Part shown: one piece after another, positions 36,801-48,266 of the stretch | Layout: each line of letters opens with the position of its first letter | How positions within the stretch are numbered: position 1 is the first letter of the stretch | Origin: Aristolochia californica | Lineage: Eukaryota; Streptophyta; Magnoliopsida; Piperales; Aristolochiaceae | NCBI GenBank assembly: GCA_029961685.1 | Contig: JARWKL010000001.1 | Location: forward strand, 29,710,295-29,774,294 | DNA length: 64,000 bases | Direction: 5' to 3' | Position numbers and translations under genes: made by a program | The notes under the pieces: model-generated | The model's input: the letters and a program-made list of their open reading frames with translations, nothing else | Databases searched by the model: none | What the model was told of the DNA's origin: nothing

Positions 36801-37014
36801 TTTAGAGTTTATGTATGAAAAGAATTTAAAACAATAACAAATGTAAGTAAAGAAAATTTATTCCGACACCACAAATGAACTCAAAAGTTTTGTTATCCAT
36901 GTTTGGGAAATTCCACTAGTTCCACCCTAATTGCTCGAAATTTTATAAGAAAGTGATTTTCTTCACATGCTTTAAAAAATGGATATGCATGCATGAAACA
37001 TGTTAAAGATGCAA

Positions 37015-37045
37015 ATGACCTATGGATTCAAACACGCCATTATTT
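37015..37045. other. Internal deletion in a monomer
   Basis: The text reads ctatggattcaaacacgcca. About 63 bp that normally run from ccttttaaagagaataac through gggatatttacccgagtc are missing. The anchor interval is 610 bp (36523 to 37133). Confidence 0.75.
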
Positions 37046-37132
37046 TTGCCATTTCCAAAAAGCTAACCTAACGATCATCGATAATTGTAAATTGATTTAT
37101 CATGCGTAATGGGCTATATTTTTGTAAGGAAT

Positions 37133-38437
37133 GACTTATGGATTGGGAGTCAATACTCAGTTAAAAATCCCCCGCCTACCCCTTTTCCCGACGATTGTAG
37201 AACCGTATATATAAAAACTAAAAAATGTTTACAATCCCTAAAAATTACAGACACTTTTTGGAATTATCCCTCTCCATATTTGTGCATTGTTCAATTCCAT
37301 TTTTGATGTATACTTTTTACTTAAATCAAAACTTGAGTTCTCGTAAACAAAAAAATGACATAAAAGGCAAATAGATCGCAACAAAATGAAAATTTTAGAG
37401 TTTATGTATGGAAAGAATTTAGAGCAATAAAAAATGTACGTAAAAAAAATTTATTTACTCACCACAAATGAACACAAATTTTTTGTATCCAAGTTTGGTA
37501 TATTCCCCTTGTTCAACCCTAATAGCTCAAAATTTTAAAACAAAGAGATTTTTCTACACATGTTTTAAAAAATGGATATGCAGGATTGAAACATGTTAAA
37601 GAAGCAAATGACCTATGGATCAAAACCTTTTAAAGAAAGTAACATTAAACTCCCAAGTGAACATGCGGTGGGATATTTACTCGAGTCAAGCAAGCCATTA
37701 TTTTGCCCATTTACAAAAAGTTGACCTAACGATCATAGATGATTGTAAAGTGATTTATCTTGCATAATGTGCTACATTTTTTTAAAGAATGATTTATGGA
37801 TTGGGAGTCAATAGTCATTTAAAAATCCCATGGCTCCCCCTTTTACCGACTATCGTAGAACTTGATATAGAAAAGCTAAGAACAGTTTACAATGCCTAAA
37901 AATTGCTTACACTTTTGTGATTTATCTCTCTCTACATTTGTGCATTGTGCACTTCCATTTTATATGTATACTTTTTTCTTAAATCAAAATATGAGTTTTA
38001 ACTTTGCCTTCATCTCGTTAACAAAAAAAAAAGGATAAAATGCAAACAGATCATAACACAATGAAAATTTAAGATTTTATGTATGGAAAGAATTTAAAGA
38101 AACAACAAATCTAAGTAAAGAAAACTTATTAACACACCACAAACGAACACAATAGTTTTGTTAACCAAGTTTGGCAAATTTGACTAGTTCAACCCTAATA
38201 GCTCGAAATTTTATAAGAAAGAAATTTTTCTATACGTGTTTTAAAAAATGGATTTGCATGATTGGAACATGTTTAAAATTCAAATGACTTATGGATCTAA
38301 ACCTTTTAAAGAAAATAACATTAAATTCCCAAGTGAACGTGGTTTGGGTTATTTACTTGAGTCAAACAAGCCATTATTTTGCTTATTTAAAAAAAGCTGA
38401 CCTAACGATCATAATGAGCTATATTTTTGTAAGGAAT
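37133..38437. repeat. Two-monomer segment with a distant sister at 59.0-60.4 kb
   Basis: The rare variant aatcccatggctccccctt, with agtcaatagtca just upstream and taccgac/taccgaa after it, occurs only at about 37.83 and 59.74 kb. The preceding monomers share gaaccgtatatataaaaa and catttttgatgtatac (37.20/59.09 and 37.30/59.19 kb). The spacing is about 21.9 kb for both anchors (37133/59025 and 37791/59700). Confidence 0.75.
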
Positions 38438-41400
38438 GACTTAAGGATTGGGAGTCAACACTCAGTTAAAAATTCCCCACCTCCCCCTTTTATTTGGCGA
38501 TTGTAGAACCTGATATATAAAAACTAAAAAGAGTTAACAATCCCTAAAAATTACAGACACTTTTTTGAATTATCCCCATCTACATTTGTGCATTGTGCAA
38601 TTCCATTTTAGTTGGATGATTTTTTATTAAATCAAAACTTGAGTTGTCACTTTCCCTTCATCTTGTAAACAAAAAAAGGGATAAAAGGCCAATAGATCGA
38701 ACAAAATGAAAATTTTAGAGTTCATGTATGGAAAGAATTTAAAGCGACAACAAATGTAAGTAAAGAAAATTTATTCACACACCACAAATGAACACAAAAG
38801 TTTTGTTATCCTACTTTGGGAAATTCCACTAGTTCAAACCTAATAGCTTGGAATTTTATAAGAAAGAGATTTTTCTACACATGTTTTAAAAAATGGATAT
38901 GCATGCTTGAAACATGTTAAAGATGCAAATGACCTATGGATCCAAACCTTTTAAAGAGAATAACATTAAATTCCCAAGCGAACGTGCGGTGGGATATTTA
39001 CCCGAATCAAACAAGCCATTATTGCTCCCATTTACAAAAAGCTGACCTAACGATCATAGATGATTTTAAAGTAATTATCATGCGTAACGGGCTATATTTT
39101 TTTAAGGAATGACTTATTGATTGGGAGTCAATACTCAGTTAAAAATCCCCCGCCTCCCCCTTTTCCTGACTATAGCAGAACCTGATATATAAAAACTAAA
39201 AAGAGATTAAAAACCCTAAAAATTACAAACACTTATTGGAATTTTCTCTCTCTACATTTGTTCATTGTGCATTTCCATTTTAGATGTATACTTTTTTCTT
39301 AAATCAAAACTTGAGTTTTAACTTTCCCTTCATCTCTTAAACAAAAAAAGAGATAAAAGGAAAATAGATCACAACAAAATGAAAATTTTAGAGTTTAAGT
39401 ATGGAAAGAATTTAAAGAAATAACAAATGTAAGTAAAGAAAATTTATTTACACAACACAAATGAACACAAAAGTTTTGTTATCCAAGTTTGGCAAATTCC
39501 ACTAGTACAACCGTAATAGCTCAGAATTTTGTATGAAATAGATTTTTCTACACATGTTTGAAAAAGTGGATATGCATGCTTGAAACATGTTAAAGATGCA
39601 AATGACCTATGGATCCAAACCTTTTATAGAGAATAACATTAAATTCCCATGTGAACGTGCGGTGGGATATTTACCAGAGTCAAACAAGCCATTATTTTTT
39701 CCATTTACAAAAAGCAAACCTCATGATCATAGATGATTGTAAAGTGATTTTTCATGTGTAATGGCCTATATTTTTGTAAGGAATGACTTATGGATTGGGA
39801 GTCAACATTCTGTTAAAAATTCCCCGCCTACCCCTTTTCCTGACGATTGCAGAACCTGATATATAAAAACTCAAAAGAGTTTAAAATCTCTAAAAATTAC
39901 AGACACCTTTTGGAATTATCCCTCTCTACATTTTTGCATTATGCATTTTCATTTTTTATGTATAATTTTTTATTAAATCAAAAGTTCAATTTTCACTTTC
40001 CCTTCTTCTCGTAAACAGAAAAAAGAGATAAAAGGCAAATAGATCGCAACAAAATGAAAATTTTAGATTTTGTGTATGGAAAGAATTTAAAGCAATAATA
40101 AATGTAAGTAATGAAAATTTATTCACACACCACAAATGAACACAAAAGTTTTGTTATCCAAGTTTGGGAAAATCCCCTGGTTCAACCCCAATAGCTTGGA
40201 ATTTTATAAGAAAGAGATTTTTCCACACATGTTTTAAAAAATGGATACGCATGCTTGAAACATGTTAAAGAGTCAAATGACTTATGGATCCAAACCTTTT
40301 AAAGAGAATAACATTAAATTCCTAAGTGAACGTGCGTTGGGATATTTACTCGAGTTCCACAAGCCATTATTTCGCTTATATACCAAAAACTGACATAACG
40401 GTCATAGATGAATGCAAAGTGATTTATTATGCGTAACGGGCTATATTTTTGTTAGGAATGACTTATTGATTGGGAGTCAACACTCAATTAAAAATCCCCC
40501 ACCTCCCCCATTTCCCGACGACAGCAAAACCTGATATATAAAACTAAAAAGAGTTTACAATCCCTAAAAATTACAGACACCTTTTGGAATTATCTCTCTC
40601 TACATTTGTGCATTGTGCGTTTCAATTTTAGATGTATACTTTTTTCTTAAATCAAAACTTGAGTTTTAACTTTGCCTTCATCTCATAAACAAAAAAAAGA
40701 GATAAAAGGCAAATAGATCTCAAAAAAATGAAAATTTTAGATTTTATGTATAGAAAGAATTTAAATAAATAAAAATTTTAAGTAAATAAAATTTATTCAC
40801 ACACCACAAATTAACCCAAAAGTTTTGTTATCCAAGTTTGGGCAATTGCACTAGTTGAACCCTAATATCTTGGAATTTTGTTAGAAAGAGATTTTTCTAC
40901 ACATGTTTTAAAAAAATAGATATGCATGCTTGAAACATGTTAAAGATGCAAATGACCTATTGATTCAAAACTTATAAAGAGAATAACATTAAATTCCCAA
41001 GTGAACGTGCGGTGGGATATTTAGCTGAGTCAAACAAGTCATTATTTTGCCCTTTTACAAAAAGTTGACATGACAAACATAGATGATTGTAAAGTGATTT
41101 ATCATGAGTAATGGGCTATATTTTTGTAAGGAATGACGTATGGATTGGGAGTCAACACTAAGTTAAAAATCCCCCGCCTCCCCCTTTTCCCTACGATTGC
41201 AAAACCTGATAAACAAAAACTAAAAAGAGTTTACAATGCTTAAAAACTATAGACAATTTTTGGAATTATCCCTTTCTACATTTGTGCATTATACATTTCC
41301 ATTTTAGATTTATACTTGTTTCTTTAATCAAAACTTGAGTTTTCAGTTTCCCTTCATCTCGTATACTAAAAACACTACAAAAGGCAAATAGAACGCAAAA

Positions 41401-42342
41401 AAATGAAAATTTTAGAGTTTATGTATGGAAAGAATTTAAAGCAATAACAAAAGTAAGTAAAGAAAATTTATTCACACACCACAAATGAACACAAATGTTT
41501 TGTTATCCAAGTTTGGGAAATTCCACTAGTTCAACCCTAATAGATCGGAATTTTATAAGAAAGAGATTTTTCTACACTTGTTTTAAAAAATGGATATACA
41601 TGCTTGAAATGGGTTAAAGATGCCAATGACATATGGATCCAAACCTTTTCAAGAGAATCACATTAAATTCCCAAGTGAACGTGCGGTGGGATATTTACCC
41701 GAGTCAAAGAAGCCATTATTTTGCCCATTGATAGAAAGCTGATCTAACGATCATAGATGATTCTAAAGTTATTTATCATGTGTAACGGGCTATATTTTTG
41801 TAAGGAATGACTTATGGATTTGGAGTCAACACTCAGTTAAAAATCCCCCGCTTCCCCCTTTTGACGATTGGAGAACCTGATATATAAAAACTAAAAAGAG
41901 TTTACAATCCCTAAAAATTACAGACTCTTTTTGGAATTATTTCTCTCTAATTTTGTGCATTGTGTATTCCATTTTAGATGCACACTTTTTTCTTAAATCA
42001 GAACTTGAGTTTTCACTTTCCCTTCATCTCGTAAACGAAAAAAAGGGTAAAAGGCAAATAGATCACAACAAAATGAAATTTTTAAGAGTTTATGTATGGA
42101 AAGAATTTAAAGCAATAAAAAATATAAGTAAAGAAAATTTATTCACACACCAAAAAATTTATTTTGTTTTCCAAGTTTGGGAAATTCCACAAGTTCAACC
42201 CTAACAGTTTGGAATTTTATAAGAATATTTTTTTTCTACACATGTTTTAAAAAATGGCAATGCATGCTTGAAACATGTTAAAGATGCAAATGACATATGG
42301 ATGCAAACCTTTTAAATCGAATAACATTAAATTCCCAAGTGA

Positions 42343-42347
42343 ACGTG
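42343..42347. repeat. Target-site duplication ACGTG, left copy
   Basis: ACGTG ends the left satellite flank (aagtgaacgtg) and is repeated at 43752-43756, where the satellite resumes as acgtgcggtg. Only one copy is present in ordinary monomers (gtgaacgtgcggtggg). Confidence 0.93.
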
Positions 42348-43267
42348 TGATAGATGCCATATTCTGACATGAGAACTAAGTTAATTATAATAGAATAACC
42401 TTTATAATTGTGTTATAGGTGGTTATTTATCGGTTTTCAAATGAAATGAGCATTTATTGAATTTGGCATTAATCACTGTCGATATTGCATATTTTCTCTC
42501 TTGAATTATATTTCATTGTTTTTAAGGTTTATTTCTTCCTGAAATGCTTTTTATAGATTTAATTATAGAATTTCAGGAGAATTTTGGTGGAGAAGGAGAT
42601 ATTTACCAAAATGCCCTTAGTGAAATGGAGGTGATTTTTAGGTCAAATCGTTTTAAAATAAATACGATGGTATTAAAGGAAAGATGGGGAGAACGAGGAG
42701 GGGGAGACCCGAGAGGTCGAACCACGAGGGGGCAGCGTGAAGAGAAAACAGGCCGAGAAGTGATCCGATAGGGCTTCTCCGGTGCCACTTCAGCTTTCCG
42801 ACCATCCTCTGGCGTCAGTTACGTATTTCCGATCATTCCCGGAGCGACTCCGACTCCAACCGAGACTCAAGAGAGCCGGTTAGAGAACTTCATCTCTGTT
42901 TCGTTCTTCGTCGGACGTTACCTCCGTCCGTCGGCTTCCAACCTTCGTCGTCGGCATCGTCTTCACTTCCGGCCACTCACTCTTGTTACCCGAAGCTATT
43001 AATTTCGGGAAATTGCAGCACCCGTGCGAACGAGTTGCTGCCCGAGCGAGAGGAAGAAGAAGGGGTGTAATTCATCATTATTGAATTTAATTTTTTATAT
43101 AGTTTGAACTTAGGTTTTGAATGTTAATTGAATCTGATTTGATAATTAATGTTTATTTAAGATTTGTTTTTTGGATATTTGATTAAATTAGCTAATTAGG
43201 GTAGGATTATAATTGAGGTTGGATTTTGGTATTTTAATCCGATTTCTGTCTTTCACTCTATGAGCTC

Positions 43268-43357
43268 GAGAGGGGCTAGACGCAAGGATTGAGAAATCGG
43301 ATTCGTGATTACATGGCGCTTGAGAGAGGCACGAATCACGATAAAATCCAGAGTTGA
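43268..43357. repeat. 90-bp direct repeat in the solo LTR, copy 1
   Basis: It begins gagaggggctagacgcaagg and ends ccagagttga, and is repeated at 43439-43528 with few changes. Inside is an 8-bp inverted pair, gattcgtg (43300-43307) and cacgaatc (43330-43337), separated by 22 bases, which could form a hairpin in RNA. Confidence 0.85.
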
Positions 43358-43438
43358 TGATTTTAGCATCATCACAATAGGAAAATGATACTCTGCATTC
43401 TATTGTAATCCGCTCTTTGTCATTAACTCTAGGCACCC

Positions 43439-43528
43439 GAGAGGGGCTAGACGCAAGGATTGAGAATCCGGATTCGTGGTTTCGTGGTGCTTGAGAGAGG
43501 CACGAATCACGGTAAAATCCAGAGTTGA
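43439..43528. repeat. 90-bp direct repeat in the solo LTR, copy 2
   Basis: It matches 43268-43357 at an offset of 171 bp. The inverted pair is preserved (gattcgtg 43471-43478, cacgaatc 43501-43508) while the loop sequence differs (ggtttcgtggtgc for attacatggcgc). Stem conservation with loop change is suggestive but rests on only two copies. Confidence 0.85.
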
Positions 43529-43751
43529 CGTTTCCTGTTGTGCAAGTAGTTAATTAGATTATTGCTTGATAATGTAGGATATAATTAGTGTTTAGTTCAG
43601 ATTAATTCATCATATTTGGTTAGGCTAGTTGACTGAAGAATACACAAAATTCAATCCTCCCTGTGGATATGACCCTCGCTTACTGCTAGATTACATGAAC
43701 GATTCGTACGCTTGCGAGGTATTAAAGTCGATGTAACTAAATTTTACATCA

Positions 43752-43756
43752 ACGTG
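43752..43756. repeat. Target-site duplication ACGTG, right copy
   Basis: ACGTG follows the insert end ACATCA and continues into satellite as cggtgtcaaatttaccc, a diverged form of cggtgggatatttaccc. Confidence 0.93.
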
Positions 43757-44179
43757 CGGTGTCAAATTTACCCAAGTCAAACTTGCCATTATTTTGCCCA
43801 TTTAAAAAAACTTGTCCTAACGATCATAGACATTTCTAAAGTGATTTATCATGCGTAACGGGCTCTATTTTAGTAAGGAAGGACTTATGGATTGGGAGTC
43901 AACACTCTCTAAAAAATTGCCCGCCACCCTCTTTTCCTGACGATTACAAAACCCCATATATAAATATTAAAATGAGTTTAAAATCCCTAAAAATTACAGA
44001 CACTTTTTGGAATTATCTCACAATACATTTGTGCATAGTATACTTCCATTTTAGATGTATACTTTTTTCTTAAATCGAAACTTGAGTTTTAACTTTCCCT
44101 TCATCTCGTAAACAAAAAAAAGAGATAAAAGGCAAATAGATAACAATAAAATGAAAATTTTAGAGTTTATGTATGGAAA

Positions 44180-44200
44180 CAATTTAAAGCAAGCCATTAT
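44180..44200. other. Large internal deletion (about 265 bp) in a monomer
   Basis: The text passes from aatttaaagcaa directly to gccattatttttcccattt. The usual run from taacaaatgtaagtaaag through to gagtcaaaca is missing. The anchor interval is 408 bp (43882 to 44290), the shortest in the window. It lies about 430 bp from the solo LTR. The junction may have formed at the shared bases caa. Confidence 0.85.
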
Positions 44201-46309
44201 TTTTCCCATTTACAAAAAGCTAACCTAACCGTCATAGATGATTCTAAAGTGATTTATCATGTGTAATGACCTATATTTTTATATGGAATGACTTATGGAT
44301 TGGGAGTCAACACTCACCTAAAAATCGCCCGCCACCCCCTTTTCCCGACGATTGCAAAACCATATATATAAAAATTAAAAAGAGCTTTCAATTCCTTAAA
44401 ATTACAGACATTTTTTGGAATTATCTATCTCTACATTTGTTCATTGTGCACAGCCATTTAAGATGTATACTTTTTTTCTTAAATCACAACTTGATTTTTA
44501 ACTTTCCTTTCATCTCGTAAACAAAAAAAGAGATAAAAGGCAAATAGATCACAACAAAATGAAAATTTTAGAGTTTATGTATGGAAGGAATTTAAAGCAA
44601 TAACAAATGTAAGTAAATAAAATTAATTCACACATAAAAATTGAACACAAATGTTTAGTTATCCAAGTTTGGGAAATTCCACTAGTTCAACCCTAATAGC
44701 TAGGAATTTTATAAGAAAGAGATTTTTCTACACATGTTTTAAAAAATGGATATGCATGCTTGAAACATGTTAAAGATGCAAATGACCTGTGGATCCATAC
44801 CTTTTAAAGAAAATAACATTAAATTCGCAAGTGAACGTGCGGTGGGATATTTGCTCGGGTTAAACAAGCCATTATTTTTCCCATTTACAAAAAGCTAACT
44901 TAACTATTATAATTGATTGTAAAGTGATTTATCATGAGTAATGGCCTATATTTTTGTAAGTAATGACTTATGGATTGGGAGTCAACACTCAATTAAAAAT
45001 CCACAGCCTCCCCCATTTCCTAACGATTGCAGAACCTGATATATAAAAACTGCAAAGTGTTTACAATCCCTAAAAGTTGCAGACACTTTTTGGAATTATC
45101 TCTCTCTACATTTGTGCATTATGCATTTCAATTTTAGATGTATACTTTTTTCTTAAATAGAAACTTGAGTTTTCACTTTCCCTTCATCTCGTAAAAATAA
45201 AAGAGAAAAAGCAAATAGATCACAACAAAATGAAAGTTTTAGAGTTTATGTAAGGAAAGAATTTAAACCCATAACCAATGTAAGTAAGGAAAATTTATTC
45301 ACACACCACAAATGAACAAAAAAGTTTTGTTATCCAAGTTTCGGAAATTCCCCTAGTTCAACCCTAATAGCTCAAAATTTTATAAGAAAGAGATTTTTCT
45401 ACACATGTTTTAAAAAAAATAGATATGCAGGCTTGAAAGATGTTAAAGATGCAAATGACCAAGGGATCCAAACCTCTTAAAGAGAGTAACATTAAATTCC
45501 CAAGTGGACGTGCGCTGGGTTATTTACCTGAGTCAAAAAAGCCATTATTTTTCCCATTTACAAAAATGTTGACCTAATGATCATAGATAGTAAAGTGATT
45601 TATCATGCGAAATGGGCAATATTTTTGTAGGGAACGACTTATGGATTGGGAGTCAACACTCAGTTAAAAATCCCCCACCTCCCCCTTTTCCCGTCGATTG
45701 TAGAACCTAATATATAAAGACTAAAAAGAGTTTACAATCCCTAAAAATTACAGAAAATTTTAGGAATTATCTCTCTGTACAATTGTGCATTGTGCATTTC
45801 TATTTTAGATGTATACTTATTTATTAAATCAAAACTTGATTTTTCACTTTCCCTTCATCTCGTAAACAAAAAAAGAGATAAAAGGCTAATAAATTGCAAA
45901 AAAATGAAAATTTTAGAGTTTAAGTATGGAAAAATTTTAAAGCAATAAAAAATGTAAGTAAAGAAAATTTATTCACACACCACAAATGAACACAAAAGTT
46001 TTGTTATCCAAGTTTGGGAAATTCCACTAGTTCAACCCTAATAGCTCGGAATTTTATAAGAAAGAGATTTTTCAACACATGTTTTAAAAAATGGATATGC
46101 ATCCTTGGAACATGTTAAAGATGCAAATGACTTATAGATCCAAACCTTTTAAAGAGAATAACATTAAATTCCCGAATGATGGTGCGGTGGCATATTTACC
46201 TGAGTCAAACAAGCCATTATTTTGCTCATTTACAAAAAGCTTACCTAACGATCATAGATTATTGTAATATGATATATCTTGCGTAACTTGCTATATTTTT
46301 TTAAGGAAT

Positions 46310-48266
46310 GACTTAAGGATTGGGAGTCAACACTCGGTTAAAAATCACCCGCCTCCCCCTTTTCCCGACGATTGCAGGACCTGATTAATAAAACCTAGAA
46401 AGTGTTTACAATCCTGTAAAATTAGAGACACTTTTTGGAATTATCTCTCTTTAATTTTATGCATTGAGCATTTCAATTTTAGATGTATACTTTTTTCTTA
46501 AATCAAAACTTGTGTTTTCACTTTCCCTTCATCTCGTAAACAAAAAAAGAGATAAAAGGCAAATAGATCACAAGAAAATAAAAATTTTAGAGTTTCTGTA
46601 TCGAAATAATTTAAAGCATTAACAAATGTAAGTAAAGAAATTTTATTCACACACCAAAAATGAACACAAAATTTTTGTTATCCAAGTAGGGGAAATTCCA
46701 CTAGTTCAACCCTAATAGCTTGAAATTTTATAAGAAAGAGATTTTTCAACATATGTTTTAAAAAATGGATATTCATGCTTGAAACAAGTTAAAGATGCAT
46801 ATGACCTTTGGATCCAAACCTTTTAAAGAGAATAACAATAAATTCTCAAGTGAACGTGCGGAGGGATATTTACCCGAGTCAAACAAGCCATTATATTTCC
46901 CATTTACAAACAACTGACCGAACGATCATAGATGATTGTAAAGTGATTTATCATGTCTAACGGGCTATATATTTGTACGGAATAACTTATGGATTGGGAG
47001 TCAACACACAGTTAAAAATCCCCTGCCTCCCCCTTTTCCCCATGATTGCAAAACCTCATATATAAAAACTAAAAAGAGTTTATAATCCCCAAAAATTATA
47101 GATAATTTTTGCAATTATTTCTCTCTACATTTGTGCATTGTACATTTTCATTTTAGATGTTTAATTTTTTCTTAAATCAAAACTTGAGTTTTCACTTTCC
47201 CAACATCTCATAAACCAAAAAAGAGACAAAACACAAATAGATAACATTAAAATGAAAATTTTAGAATTTATGTATGGAAAGAATTTAAAGCAATAACAAA
47301 TGCAAGTAAAGAAAATTTATTCACACAAACAAAAGACAACAAAAGTTTTGTTATCCAAGAGTGGGAAATTCCAATAGTTTAACCTTCATAGGTCAGAATT
47401 TTCTACACATGTTTTAAACAATGGATATGCATGCTTGAAACATGTTAAAGATGCAAATGACCTATGGATCCAAACCATTTAAAGAGAGTAACTTTAAATT
47501 CTCAAGTGAACGTGTGGTAGGATATTTACCCGAGTCAAACAAGCCATTCTTTTGCCCATTTACAATAAGCTGACTTAACCATCATAGATGATTGTAAAGT
47601 GATTTATCAAGCGTAACGGCTTATATTTTTATAAGGAATGGCTTATGATTTGGAAGACCACACTCTGTTAAAAATCCCCCGCCTCCCCCTTTTCCCGACG
47701 ATTGCAGAACCTGATATATAACGACTAAAAAGAGTTTACAATCCCTAAAAATTGCAGACACCTTTTGGAATTATCTCTCTCTACAGTTGTTCATTGTGCT
47801 TTTTCATTTTAGATGTATATTTTTTTCTTAAATCAAAACTTGATTTTTCACTTTCCCTTCATCTCGTAAACAAAATGAAAATTTTATATTTTAAGTATGG
47901 AAAGAATTTAAAGCAATAACAAATGTAAGTAAAGAAAATTTATTCACACACCACAAATGAACAGAAAAGTTTTGGAAATTCCACTAGTTCAACCCTAATA
48001 GCTCGGAATTTTATAAGAAAGAGATTTTTCAACACATGTTTTAAAAAATGGATATGCATCCTTGAAACATGTTAAAGATTCAAATGACTTATGGATCCAA
48101 ATCTTTTAAAGAGAATAACATTAAATTCCCAAATAATGGTGCAGTGGGATATTTACCTGAGTTAAACAAGCCATTATTTAGCCCATTTACAGAAAGCTGA
48201 CCTAACGATCATAGATGATTGTAATGTGATATATCTTGCGTAAGTCGCTATATTTTTTTAAGGAAT
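46310..48266. repeat. 3-monomer higher-order repeat, copy 1 (subfamily B)
   Basis: Anchors 46310, 46984 and 47640 pair with 48267, 48940 and 49594, at offsets 1,957, 1,956 and 1,954. Shared variants are gatttttcaacacatg just upstream (46.07/48.03 kb), aatggatattcatgcttg (46.77/48.72 kb), tttcccaacatc (47.20/49.15 kb), and a short deletion giving cagaattttctacacatg or its cgg version (47.39/49.34 kb). Copy 1 has private deletions in its last part near 47,872 and 47,970. Confidence 0.85.

Larger units (their letters stand above)
24733..42347. repeat. Satellite array, middle block (subfamily B monomers)
   Basis: Monomer anchors fall at 25376, 26049, 26723, 27395, 28026, 28701, 29314, 29858, 30535, 31209, 31837, 32510, 33183, 33851, 34525, 35198, 35862, 36523, 37133, 37791, 38438, 39111, 39785, 40460, 41135 and 41809. 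The usual interval is 672-675 bp; short intervals mark deletions. Subfamily B is marked by tatatttttgtaaggaatgac, gatgtatacttttttc, cgtaaacaaaaaaagagat, tttttctacacatgtttt and caaatgacctatgg. No recognisable protein is encoded; open frames of 60-83 codons share the satellite text in arbitrary frames. The block is cut by an LTR-like insertion at 42348. Confidence 0.97.
42348..43751. mobile_element. Solo-LTR-like insertion, 1,404 bp, TG...CA with 5-bp target duplication
   Basis: The insert begins TGATAGATGCC and ends TTTTACATCA, giving a 4-bp terminal inverted repeat (TGAT/ATCA) and the TG...CA ends of an LTR, flanked by ACGTG duplications. No LTR pair, primer site or pol domain lies inside, so a solo LTR left by recombination between two LTRs is the best reading. 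The middle (about 42.68-43.07 kb) is GC-rich and unlike the satellite. It holds two 90-bp direct repeats at 43268 and 43439. The segment near 43.66 kb with tccctgtggatatgaccct recalls LTR ends of long-LTR Ty3/gypsy families (Athila/Tat/Ogre), a recollection that I rate as tentative. A 75-codon frame at 42544-42771 and its antisense frame show no domain. Orientation is not settled. Confidence 0.82.

Noticed and set aside
42544..42788. 75-codon plus and 61-codon minus frames in the solo LTR
   Set aside because: They overlap on opposite strands in a GC-rich stretch, with no recognisable motif; LTR sequence explains them.
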